NCBI GenBank assembly: GCA_002633005.1 | Contig: NMRA01000633.1 | Span: 97,067-143,938 of the forward strand | Source of the DNA: Phoronis australis | Taxonomy: Eukaryota > Phoronida > Phoronidae | Direction: 5' to 3' | DNA: 46,872 nucleotides | Part shown: piece by piece, positions 32,979 to 43,650 of the stretch | Numbering within the stretch: position 1 is the stretch's first letter | How the letters are laid out: every line of letters starts with the position of its first letter | The notes under the pieces: model-generated | What the model was told of the DNA's origin: nothing | The model's input: only the letters and a program-made list of their open reading frames with translations | Database searches by the model: none | Translations under genes and position numbers: made by a program

Positions 32979-35290
32979 TAGGTTATTAACGTACCTACTG
33001 TATACTTTACAGGTTAACAGACATAACACGTCATTAAAAAGAACTGGCCAATAGGCCAATCATACATCACATCACTTGACAGGACTCTTGCTCACCTGCG
33101 GGGAAAGATCTTCTGAGAGGAATTTTTTGGTTGAGGGGAAAATTTCCCCCGCCCCAGGACACCACAAATTTTGAGACCTCCTCAATGACTCAGTAGATAG
33201 TAAAGTTTCAACGATTACCTTTCTGTTGCAACCAATCAACAACCTCAAAATTGGTCCAATTCTAACAAAATCAACGCGTACATCAAAGAGTTTGTTCCAA
33301 ATTAGGCAGAGGTTTTGAGTGGAAATCATGTATTTCAGCAGTAGATCACACAACATCTAATTTTTTTTAATAACAAGAAACGTAGGATTCAAAATTCCAC
33401 GATTCCAGCCACAAATTGATCAACGGTCTTTTTGCAGCCAACACGTTTATGAACTTGTTCGTTCTTTCTGACTGTGGTGCTGTTCTGGTTTTGAGAAACA
33501 ATAAAATGGCATGATGCTCAACACCCTTGTGCCAGGTTTCATCAAAAGATGACTTGGGTATTTAGAGATATTGATCACACACCTGGACAACAGGAAGCCC
33601 AAAGTGAAAACAATATGCGACCACACACGCGCGCGCACACACACACACAAATATTTACATTTTCGATTGTAGGTACACTGTTGTGAGCATTCAAAGTGGT
33701 ATATGCAGGCAATTTAAAAGACAAGACGTCCTAACTTTGGGCTGGGCGACTTAATAATCTGATTCAGTGGCCCAGGTTTTGACACCAAGGTGTATCACTG
33801 ATAAGACTGCATGATGTGGGTTATGTGCGCCCACCAGGTATGTCATTAGTGCAAAGGTCATCCACTACCAGAATTTTTTGTCATCAAATTATAACTTATC
33901 TCTGAATTCATCCAATTATAGCTCATTTACCATAGGATAAAATAGCATTTTCCGTCGGTTCATACTATACATTAGCATAGGAGCATACAAATACACCTTT
34001 AAAAGGTACATGATACTCCAATATAATAAGTTATCATGTAATACAGAGACCAACACTCAGTATACATGCCATCATCATTCACATAAGTACAAGATCACCT
34101 TATCACCAAACACTACCACATTCACAAACTCATATTATATAACAGACTATTCAGCAAGTCCAATTTTAGACTACAGCTGAAGTAAGCAATTGAAAGCATA
34201 TTACAACTGACTGCAGTCTACACTAATGTTGCACTCTAAAGGTAACCATAAGGTTAAATTCTCCTAATTTATTTGACCTGGGAGTGGCTCATTGTAACAC
34301 AGCACTTGACATGTTCATGGTCTCCATCAACACTGAGCACTGCAAATAGCTTTTGAATGAATACCCAAGCCCTCCTGGGTTAAGGACATACACTGACTGT
34401 CTACCGGTAATATATATTATAAGAAAAATACAAAAACTAAGAGATAAAGCGTGATACAGACATCACTATTAAACTTGGGGGTGATTTCTGTAGACCCCAG
34501 AAACCTGCTAAGATGTAAAATTACACAACCTTTCAAGAGATAATGTCATGCATTACAAACAATGTACTAGCTTTCCTTGGATCAGTGAGTAACAGATACA
34601 ACTCAACAAAGCTCCCTATATCAGTACTAGTGCCCCGTACAAACACTAAGATTCGATGGACATTCCTTCCAAAACTGCAGGATTAAACCATTTCAATTTC
34701 CTTGGATTCACGAAAACACTGCAGAAATGATTGGTTTGACAACTAAGGAACATACATTGGTAAAGGAGGTAAATAAAACAGTTAGTGTTAAAATGGATAA
34801 TACAGGAACAGGACAGCAGCTACCTGCAGCTTGCCAATGCAAACTCAGATTTTGTTTAGTGATTGGCAACGTGGTAAAAATTCCAAGTCGCTAAGAGTTC
34901 ATCGGATATTTGCGAGTTGCAACCATGTCAGAGGACGTGTGCTTTATGCTTGGGTAAATGGGAAACCAGTTGGTGAAAAAAATGCCGCTGGGGAACTTTG
35001 GGTTCTGTTGCCTGACATTTGCTCCTTGTGCTTTGCCATAGTTGCCAAGGTTTGACAACACCCACTACAGTGGTGACCATTGAATCAAGGCAGTCTAAGA
35101 CTTCATACAATGCTCATTCACATCTACAGGCAGTGTTTACACTAAGCTAAGCTGGGTAAACCTTGAAATTTTCTTTTATCCCCACTTGAATGGTCCCATA
35201 ATTTAGTTCACATTAGTCTTCAGGCTATTTTGGCAACACAACCATGACAGTATATATTAGTAACTCAACTCTGTCTTTATATTTCATCAC
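32979..35290. other. Intron 1 sequence without recognised genes
   Basis: The stretch contains a short (CA/CG)n run at 33628-33648. An open frame of 74 codons at 34831-35055 on the plus strand has no recognisable motif, and I do not call it a gene. Confidence 0.45.
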
Positions 35291-35494
35291 TAATGGTCAT
35301 CATGCATCTTGTATCTGAGTAGTGTGCATACAAAGCACAAGGTCACCCAGCACACAACTAATGGTCATCATGCATCTTGTATCTGAGTAGTGTGCATACA
35401 AAGCACAAGGTCATCCAGCACACAACTAATGGTCATCATGCATCTTTTATCTGTGTAGTGTGCATACAAAGCACAAGGTCATCCAGCACACAAC
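35291..35494. repeat. 68-bp tandem repeat, 3 copies
   Basis: Units start at 35291, 35359 and 35427 (taatggtcatcatgcatctt ...) with only about four differences between copies. Confidence 0.96.
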
Positions 35495-36544
35495 TACCTT
35501 AAGTTACAACTGCTTGTATTAGTTTTAGATCAGCCTCACAACCTAGCATCACAACGCGCCACCTTTCTCACTTGACCACACTATCATTTCATTGTCCTAA
35601 CTACAAATTTTCACCATACTAAACACCAGATGTAGAAAGTTTCGGTCAGGAATATCTTGAATCCGCTGACTCACTCGAAATAAATCATTGCAGGCAGTCT
35701 GGTTCGTATTGTACCAGACATGTACAGGGCGCTCAGGTAGGCCCATTGCACTGATCACATGGAACCATATTTATACCAACTTTGTAGAATATAATGGTGT
35801 TGTTTGTGTTCCATGGTTCCAAAAAAGTATTTCACAAAGTAAATTTAAAAGTGTTAATATCTATTCTCCTTGCATGTCAATAGTGATTACTTACGAAAGG
35901 CTGTGATCATAGACATATTAATACTATAGACCGGGTGCACGCGCTACTGCAGCTGTCAACTTGATGCCATATTGGAGAGTGCTACTAGTCACGTGACACG
36001 GCTAATTGCCGTGTAAACGAACGGGGTAAATTGTCCTTTTCAAAGCGCGATATCTAACAAAGAGGCCAAAGAGTGCAATTTTTTCCAGAAACATACAGTC
36101 AAAAACACGTGATGTAGCACTTGCATGCGCTTTTTACGAGTTAATCAGGGAAAATACCGAACTATTAGAAGATCGCAACCAGTGGCAGATTCTAGAGTGG
36201 CCTGAGTGGCTGCATGGCTGTCAATCCACTGTGAGCGTGTTATTTATTTATTTTTTTTCGTTTTTTTCAAGAGAAACCACTAAGATCGCGCAAATTTATC
36301 ATTTAATTCGTGTCACTCGATGCAAATATATATCCAGGGGACGAGCCGCTCACTCGGGACATAGTTTCGTGGTGCCCCAATAAGCCTTTTCATAGAGTAT
36401 TGAACAATGACCCCGGGTAACTTTGTAAAATTAAAATGTGACCCGGGTGACTTTTAATGGGGTCTAAATTTAATGTGAACTACTGTGAAAAATGACCTCA
36501 TTGGGGTCATATAAATAAATGGTTTTTGAAGTTCATTAGACCTG
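35495..36544. other. Intron 1 sequence with a locally CpG-bearing segment
   Basis: At 35930-36400 CpG is more frequent than in the surroundings. The palindrome GTCACGTGAC (E-box) is at 35989-35998, and a T-rich tract is at 36240-36270. No exon was recognised. Confidence 0.4.
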
Positions 36545-36860
36545 CTCATATTCACAAAATTATAGTGCTGAGACATATGATATTGTACCAAATTCACAAA
36601 AAGATGGTGCTCAATTTATATTGTATCAGTTGATATTCACAAAATGATAGTGCTCATATGATATTGCACCAGCTGATATTCACAAAATGATATTGCTCAT
36701 ATGATATTGCACCAGCTGATATTCACAAAATGATAGTGCTCATATGATATTGCACCAGCTGATATTCACAAAATGATAGTGCTCATATGATATTGGACCA
36801 GCTGATATTCACAAAATGATAGTGCTCATATGATATTGCACCAGCTGATATTCACATGCT
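36545..36860. repeat. 43-bp minisatellite, 5 near-identical plus diverged copies
   Basis: Near-identical units starting tgatattcacaaaatgatag begin at 36631, 36674, 36717, 36760 and 36803, with a partial sixth at 36846. Two decayed units extend left to about 36545. Each contains tcatatgatattgcacc. Confidence 0.95.
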
Positions 36861-37541
36861 CATTGACATGATTTCCGACACATCCAACTTGCACTGAAAG
36901 AGAATAACACGAGTCAATCTGAACGGAAGGTGGACATGACAGAAGATTACACTAATGCCCTGTCCAATCACCCACAGGTGATACCTGAGTGCCATCTACA
37001 TTATGAGTTTCATTACTTCTGGAACCACTTGTTGATAGGTGTGGCTGTAGAGTGAGTGATAGATGTGATAACTTACACTGGACCTTAATTATCAAGGTTG
37101 GGTAACTTTCTCCAATGCAAGTCATAGTGTGTATGCACACCTGCAGACAAGGCGGAAGTAATTACCATCCAAGGGTAGCGCAGCACAGAAAAAAGTTGGG
37201 GCTATTCTTACATGGTATCTGTCAAGGCCTGCATCATATCTCTAGATAATGTGTGACATATGAACAGACTAGATATATGTCAAAATAAGTTGGAAGATAA
37301 CACTGTCCCCCACTTAATAGTAGCCATGATAATGAAATGCAGTAGCAGATCAAGCAGAATAGGGCCGTGCCAGATTACACAGCGACACTCAAATCTCCCT
37401 GTATTTACCCATAATATTGTTAATATCCGTCAGGCACATTTGCTGCCTTGTTTTCCTGTCATCGAAGTTTCACATATTATTTGCTGTTGTCTTGATTCTT
37501 TACAAGTTTTTCACAGTTGCATTACTCTATTCATACTTACA

Positions 37542-37630
37542 ATGCCAACTAAGTATTGCTGTTGTGTTGAGGGCTGCAACTCCCATGTGAGAAAGTTTCA
37601 TGAACTGGACAAATACCCTGCAGATGCGTA
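37542..37630 (+). pseudogene. Possible THAP-like zinc finger N-terminus
   Basis: A plus-strand frame starting at the ATG at 37542 reads MPTKYCCCVEGCNSHVRKFH, then ELDKYPADA and a stop at 37629. The start is typical of THAP (C2CH) domains: M-P-x(3)-C-C-x-V-x-G-C-N-S, then a K-F-H segment. The remaining Cys/His and the AVPTIF box are not visible in any frame. It is either a remnant of a THAP-containing transposase or a first exon whose partner I cannot find. The T element at 20861 has a similar start. Confidence 0.35.
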
Positions 37631-37964
37631 ACGTGAAATTCGTCACCTCCCGACACAAAAAGAGACACACGAAAATGTGCTGGATTTCGAAAACAAGATC
37701 ATGTGTTTTCTTATCTCCAGGACAAAGAAAAGTTTGTCCCTGTGTAAACCGGGACAGCCCTATTTCAGCAGCAACCACTCAAGTCAATGTCCAAATGATA
37801 TTAAAATATCAAAAGTTTAAGTGTAATGCTGTACATCACAGAATACAGATATCTAAATATAAAATTTCGAAAAACTGAAGGATGGGTGCATAACCAAACA
37901 TTGGAGTAGACCTGAACAGGTACGTCAGATAGTGTACAAAAATAATTTGCATATCACTGCTTAC

Positions 37965-39130
37965 AACAAGAGCAACACTGCCCTACACGGGGCATTGAAA
38001 TGCACCCACATCTGCACAGCAGTAGTCAAATTCGTCCATTTGATGTCAAAGTACCAGGAATACAATTATTGCGAAATTTCAAAGAACATCTTGCAAGGGG
38101 TTTTGAAGATACAGCCATATTTCCAAAAAATGTCACTAGGGGGAACCACAGCAGTTGGACCCCTTTGAAAATGAACGTCAGTCATGCTCTTGTCAATAAA
38201 AAGCCATTCTTCATGATCATCCTGTAGCAAACGACAAAAAACAGAATAAATAATAGTTGAAATGGCCACTAGTCGAATACATCACAAAAAAGGAATGGTG
38301 GTGTCGCCTTCTTAAAAAACATGTTTGACGAATTTCATCAAGGAACTCTGAAAATACAGAGACAAACGTAGAAAATAAGACTGCCACTAGGGAGCACAGC
38401 TGTAGTCGAATCGGTCTGAAACTCGCCGTCATCTGCTGTCATCTCCATAGGAACACATACGCTAAATTTCACAAAGATCTTGCAAAGGGTAAAAGAGATA
38501 CAGCCAGACGGAAAAAAATGCCACTAGGGGGCACAAAATTGTCCAAATTCGTCCAAATGTTGCTGTTGTCCATTGCCAACTTAATACAAATACACTTCCT
38601 AAATTTAATAAAGATCCTGCACAGAGTTCAGGAGATACAGCCATAGACACAAAAAAACTGCCACTAGGAGGCGACACAGTAGACCAAGTCATCGAAAATC
38701 ATCATAAGCCATCCTCTTTACAGTAGACACACAAATGCCAATTTCCAAAATCATCCTTAGAGTTAAGGAGATATAGCCGTAGACGCCACAAAAATGCCAC
38801 TAAGTGTCGCCTCAAAATAGTCGAACCTGTCCAAAAATCAGTGTCAGCCAGGCTGTTCTCTTCAGGAATGCATATGCCAATTTTCATAATGATCCTTTGA
38901 GAAATTTGGCAGATACGAAGGCGGACGTCAAAAACGTACTCAATTTTTTTTTTATTTGCCACCACGTGACGCAGAATATGCCAAATCTGTCCGAAAACAG
39001 GAAGGCATAATCGTCTTTATAATAGAAACCTATATGCTAAACTTCATGCAATCCATCAAGGAGTTCCAAAGATACATAGGAAAACAAAAAAAATAAAACT
39101 GCCACAAGGGGGCAGAGCAATAGTTGAATG
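37965..39130 (+). repeat. CTCF-motif tandem repeat family, block 5
   Basis: The head caagagcaacactg ... gcattgaaatgcacccac is followed by subunits with motifs or remnants at about 38133, 38266, 38394, 38521, 38661, 38797, 38959 and 39102, so the spacing is 127-162 bp. The best are CCACTAGGGGGC (38521), CCACTAGGAGGC (38661) and CCACAAGGGGGC followed by AG (39102). The order of subunit types at 38521, 38661 and 38797 (agggggcacaa, aggaggcgacacagtag, aagtgtcgc) repeats the order at 2839, 2986 and 3148 in block 1. The block ends about 560 bp from RBMS coding exon 1, on the intron side. Confidence 0.85.
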
Positions 39131-39534
39131 ACCAGTTATGTGATTTTTAGATGTTATTAGGCCAACACAACATTGGAGTCTCTGCCCAGTTATATCAAAC
39201 TTTATCTAAATTGACTTATTTGGACACCGTGTTTGCCACAAGAAGACATATGAGAGAAGTGAAACCAAACTTGTGTTTGCCAAATTTAACTGAATAAAAA
39301 CCGTTCTCTCTATCACGTGGCCCTATTATGCTTCTCACATCTTGTTACATCTGTACTAATCCCTAGGTGCAATATAACTTCATCAATAACAAGTAAGACA
39401 TTACACCAAACGTTAAACCTGGTACAGAATACCACCAACAATTGAAGACCACCTTTCAGAAGACACACATAAACTGTGCTTATGCATTTAATAGCTACAT
39501 GGACAGAGATGCAAGCCTGAGCTAGAATATATAT

Positions 39535-39650
39535 CGGAGCAGGTACAACTCATTATAAGAGAGTAAAGCAAAATTAATTGCCAGAGTTATATTATATAGC
39601 AGGTACACCTCATGATGAGAGAGTTAAGCAGGATTTATTTCCATCAATAC
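39535..39650. repeat. Diverged tandem duplication (~60 bp)
   Basis: The phrase agcaggtacaactcattata followed by agagagtaaagca recurs as agcaggtacacctcatgatg and agagagttaagca, about 60 bp apart, just inside intron 1. Confidence 0.7.
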
Positions 39651-39688
39651 AAACAGCTGGTAAGATCAGGTCAGATGATGTTAAATAC

Positions 39689-39793
39689 CTTGTTTCTATA
39701 TTGCATGTTGTAAGCAGTCCAGCCATCACGTGGTGATGTGGGGATTATATCAGGTCGACTGGGTCCCTGTCGCCTGAACGGGGACCCTGACAT
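39689..39793 (-). CDS. RBMS-like protein, first coding exon (N-terminus)
   Basis: The exon encodes 35 residues starting MSGSPFRRQGPSRP and ending WTAYNMQYRNK. It ends in phase 0 at an AAG|GTATTT donor (exon edge 39689). The next exon at 6311 also starts in phase 0, so the frame stays open across the junction. The ATG at 39793 is preceded in frame by a TAG at 39853-39851 with no ATG in between, which supports this start. One alternative is an acceptor-like TAG just at that stop, in which case this would be an internal exon; the upstream sequence lacks a strong pyrimidine tract. The residues are disordered-type and rich in S, P and R, as expected for the poorly conserved N-terminus of RBMS/shep proteins. 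Identification rests on the phase match and reading frame, not on homology of this exon alone. Confidence 0.7.
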
Positions 39794-41950
39794 GCTGTCG
39801 TAGTTGTTTTGAGCCACTGTACTTCGCCAAACTGCCCATAAATGGCACAGCTACATACACCTCAGATCTGGTGAATCTAAGGTCTAAAAGTAGGTCATAC
39901 AGGCTCAGTATTGTCAGTGCACAGGTCCAGTCCAATTGAATGTCAGTCTACAGGTCCAGTCCAATTTGAATTAATCTCAAGGTAGGAATCAATGGATAAT
40001 TAAAATGAAAATAACACTGCCTTAAAAATGAGTAGCTAGTGAAATTGATCGTCAACTGTTTTCCATTTATCATAACCTGAAATCTTCTCCATTCATTTTA
40101 TTAAGTCTAACCTCAAATAATACAATATTTGTTCAATGCCATATTCGCCATGATATCTGTAACTATCACAGTATAATATCAAATATCTAAATGCCACAAA
40201 TCAGACCAAAGTGTCACAAAAACACTAAAATTTTATTATTCCCAATGGACCTGGTCCTAGAAAGAATTCCACTCAAGGGAGATAACTCTATCTGGAGATA
40301 ACTCAATCTTAGATGGGATTTCCAACTTAGTCATGTAAATAATCGTGTTGAAGGAAAATCTTCATAGGAAAATGAAGGACACTGAAACTTAGTCTATCAA
40401 TCACTATTTATGAACACAGACATGCATTGATTTTGAAAATAAAAATCAGATGAATTACTCATTAATTAAAAGGATAGGAGTATACTATAGCCTTCTTAAT
40501 GAATGAAGCATAGAACAGGTAAAACAGCCATTTTCAAATGATTTGAAACTAAAGCAAGAAACAAGTGCTCTCTTATATAGGTAAACACTTGAAATCAGCA
40601 AGTCCTGACCTATAATAGAAATTAGAAGGGGCATGGCACATAAGAAGTGCTCACATTCCGCATGGCTAGTTTCTTGCACATGTAAGTGAGATTATATCAA
40701 AAAATGTACTACCGTTACTAACACAACATGCAACATTGCTAGCTTTCACTCGCGAGTACCTTGCCTTATGAAACACGAGACTTACAGAAGTCAATTTCTA
40801 TCGCTAAACAGATTGCCAAAACTATTTCAGTTACCCTTGTTTTTAAAAAACAACTATGCACTTACAAGTGTTAATGAAAATGTTCAGTGTCATTCTTCAC
40901 CAGATGTGCTTTCTTTAATTTAGTTAAGTCCGTATATTGAGAGCACGTCGGCCAATAGTGGAACTTCAGTTTACCTAAGCTTCACCCAAACTTCAACCAA
41001 ATTTCACTTGCCTTTCCCACTAAACATTTACAAGTGCTTATGAAAATGATCAGTGTCATTCTTCATGTGCTTTCTTTAAAGACCCTACATTACGGCCAAA
41101 TGACTTTTGAACATGTTAAATATCTGTATCATTGGTCGACACAAACATATCATCCCTCCCTTTACTCCTGGCATTAGCTAATTACGCCAATTACTATCGT
41201 ACGACCCCACCATGAACCCCATTTAGCGCCGAAAAAAAACTTTAGGAGGCGCTCGTTCTAATCTCGACGCAAATGACGTCATTGTTGGTATCCAAGACGT
41301 ATCGAACAGTCCGTTGCCACAGGAAGAAGTTACCTTACGGTGTCTGGTGCATATTTCACAGATTTTCAAAATTACAACTGTTAGAGACAACCAAGCTGAA
41401 ATACTATGCGACACTTATCTCGACACTTCCACGTGCATGTAATATCCTACAACTCACTGTCCCTTGATCAGTAGTTTAGCGTCGCCGAAGACAGTAGCGC
41501 GTTCTTGGTGGGGACCACTTACTCAGTCTAACATCAAATGCTTATTCACAAAGACGTCAGGGTTTAACGAACAGATTTAACGAACAGGGTCCCTGCGTGC
41601 ATTAATTGGGGGACAGGTTTGCAATGAATGGAGATTTGTCGGACCCACGGCGACATCCTGGCGGAATGCGTGTACCGGAGAATTAATTTGTTTGTAGTCG
41701 CTCCATGTCGTGAACACATCCACTAAAACAAGAAATTGTAGGAACACCGCATTTATCCACCTTCACTCTTATCAGGCTTCTATTGTGAGTCAGCATGCGT
41801 GAATAATTGGCTGATAAGCCACCTCTAGAACTACTTTTGGCTGAATGGATGACCAGGCCATAAAATGATAATTAGCCAAGACCAGTTACTATAATGCAAC
41901 AAAGAATAATGTCTTGCATCACCTAGCCTTGGTTGAAAGCTGTATACTGT
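39794..41950. other. Region upstream of RBMS coding exon 1
   Basis: This should hold the 5' UTR and possibly the promoter of the minus-strand gene, but I cannot place a start site. A ~55-bp segment (acaagtgttaatgaaaatgt ... tcagtgtcattcttca) is duplicated at ~40864 and ~41030. From about 41200 rightward CpG becomes more common. Confidence 0.45.
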
Positions 41951-41984
41951 ATTGGCTCAAACAAACGCTTTGAAAAATTCATTT

Positions 41985-42305
41985 CACGGGGAGGGGACGC
42001 TTATTGTAGTGAGCCTACGGCAGTTGAAACCCGGTTTCCCAAACGGGTAAAATCGGAAGCTAGGATTCATCAAATTTACGCTCTGTGACGTATTTGTAGC
42101 CTATGACAGCCTTTCTACAAAATTGTGGTGCATTGCTATCAACTTCCGTTGTTAAATTACGATAATTTTTCAAAAAGTTGTGCTCATCACAGGGCGAAAA
42201 CTTGCCGACTGATGCGTCGCTGAATCGCAACCGTCAATAGGAAAACTTGTACTCTTGAATAAAAATATAGTTTCGACTCAACAAATCACCTGAAATCTTC
42301 CTGAT
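41985..42305 (+). repeat. Dispersed repeat R, copy 1
   Basis: Colinear with 46180-46475. Shared phrases include gacgcttatt/ggcgcttatt, aaacgggtraaatyggaagc, tttacgctctgtgacgtatt and gtggtgcattgctatcaa. No ORF is present. It is probably a fragment of a DNA transposon with a GCGCTTATT-type subterminal motif. Confidence 0.85.
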
Positions 42306-42419
42306 GTTTTACAATTTTTAAAGTTCATGTGGAGTCCAGATTAATTGCGATTAAGTCCAAATATGCGCTACATCGTACTCCACAACACGAGAAAAATCTC
42401 TGGATGAAAACAACATGTT

Positions 42420-42500
42420 GTTGTCACGTGACGTTTGTTTTGAAGGTCGTCTGCGTATGAGAGTGAGTGAGCGTGCGTCTGCGGGTCATCGACGATAGAC
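42420..42500. promoter_or_regulatory. Possible promoter-like segment (CACGTG + CRE-like site)
   Basis: GTCACGTGACGT overlaps an E-box palindrome and a TGACG half-CRE at about 42423-42434, followed by a CpG-bearing, purine-rich stretch. It lies ~2.6 kb upstream of RBMS coding exon 1 and ~170 bp before a plus-strand ORF. No direct evidence of transcription exists. Confidence 0.25.
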
Positions 42501-42592
42501 TTTTTTGTTACAAAAGGCGGAGGATTATGCAAGAAAATGGCGTTTACTAGATTGTAACGTGCAAGGTGAGTGCTGGTTAACTCACAGATTTT

Positions 42593-42820
42593 GTGTGCAC
42601 AGGCCGACTGTCGTTAGCTCTGCCGTCGAGTATTAATAGTCCAAGGCTCGATCTACATGTTGGGGACGAAATGAACTACCCGGGCTGTGTGAAATTTCTG
42701 GGTCTAACGGAGGCACTGACGCAGTGGTCAGTCAGATCGCTGTATCAAGACTATAGTCAAAATCCAAATTCGTTTTATCGTGTCCCTGTCAATAATAACG
42801 GCATGTTAAAGCCTTCTTAA
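42593..42820 (+). CDS. Unrecognised 75-residue ORF, possible small protein
   Basis: The frame starts with MCTGRLSLALPSSINSPRLD, continues with MNYPGCVKFLGLTEALTQWS and then SVRSLYQDYSQNPNSFYRVP, and ends ...GMLKPS at a TAA. I do not recognise a family. It is not part of any repeat I found, has varied amino-acid content and is in a CpG-bearing region, which is more gene-like than the other open frames here. An acceptor-like tttgtgtgcacag just inside it could make it a terminal exon. An in-frame chance ORF of this length is quite possible. Confidence 0.2.
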   Translation: MCTGRLSLALPSSINSPRLDLHVGDEMNYPGCVKFLGLTEALTQWSVRSLYQDYSQNPNSFYRVPVNNNGMLKPS

Positions 42821-43218
42821 TTTTCGTACTTCAGGAACATAACAATCACGTGTTTTGTACACATACGTGCACGCCGCAGATCACATCTCGGAAATTGCCG
42901 ATTTGACGGATGACAATGAATGAACACAATGAAATTAACAACGTCGTTTTACAGCTTGTAAGATTCATAATAAAAGTATTTTGAATATTGCAATGCATGT
43001 GTTCCAAAATCTAAATAACTTGGGTCCTATATTTTTGTATTAGTGCGCGCCGAATGAAAGTAATCGTGAGTGTTGCTGTGTTGCAAAATCTCTTATCCTG
43101 GGCCGATTTGAAAAATTCAAAGTTGTACTCATATTTGTTTTCGCTCCTCTTTTCACATATTACAGTAAAAACTACGTAAAACTCTCTCCATAAAAAGTAC
43201 AGTCTGCTAGCTAGATTG

Positions 43219-43650
43219 TAATCAGCTGATCATATCCGCATGAGCGAAGCCAATTATCCTCGCTCATGACTCGATGACTAGAGCAGCCTGGCGGCATCCC
43301 TTTGATCGTGAGCCGAGTGCGACTCAGCCAACTTAGGTGGATAAATACGGTCTAGTTCAATTTTCCATACCCCGCCGTTTACCTTAACCACTGGGGTTAG
43401 AACCAATTTTATTTAGTGGGAATGTTCATAGCATGGTAATCAGCTGATCATATCCGCATGAGCGAAGCCAATTATCCTCGCTCCTGACTTGATGAATAGA
43501 GCAGCTTGGCGAGATCCCTCTGATCGTGAGCTGAGCGAAACTCAGCCAAGGTGGATAAATACAGCCTAGTTCAATCTGCCAAACCCCACCTTTTACCCTG
43601 ATAGGCGGGTTTGGGCCAATCTTATTAAACGGGAATGTTTATAGCAAGCA
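43219..43650. repeat. 218-bp tandem duplication, 2 copies
   Basis: The copies begin taatcagctgatcatatccg at 43219 and 43437 and run to about 43436 and 43650, with moderate divergence (roughly 15-20% by eye). Each contains atgagcgaagccaattatcc, cgtgag and gtggataaatac. No coding capacity is evident. Confidence 0.92.

Larger units (their letters stand above)
1165..39793 (-). other. RBMS/shep-family gene, span of recognised coding exons
   Basis: This is the gene-level span. Five coding exons on the minus strand join in phase (intron phases 0, 2, 1, 0 and then an exit in phase 1), and every intron is GT-AG. The introns are about 33.4 kb, 1.15 kb, 1.17 kb and 2.3 kb. The joined product has a 60-70 residue low-complexity N-terminus followed by two RRM domains in the order and spacing of the RBMS1/2/3 and Drosophila alan shepard family, which bind single-stranded or AU-rich nucleic acid. 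The C-terminal exons are missing, so the gene runs off the left edge. I could not find the next exon in 1-1164. No other host gene was recognised with confidence in the window. Confidence 0.9.

Noticed and set aside
34831-35055. 74-residue plus-strand frame as a possible gene
   Set aside because: No motif, no family resemblance, no splice context and no second copy. Frames of this length are expected by chance in 47 kb.
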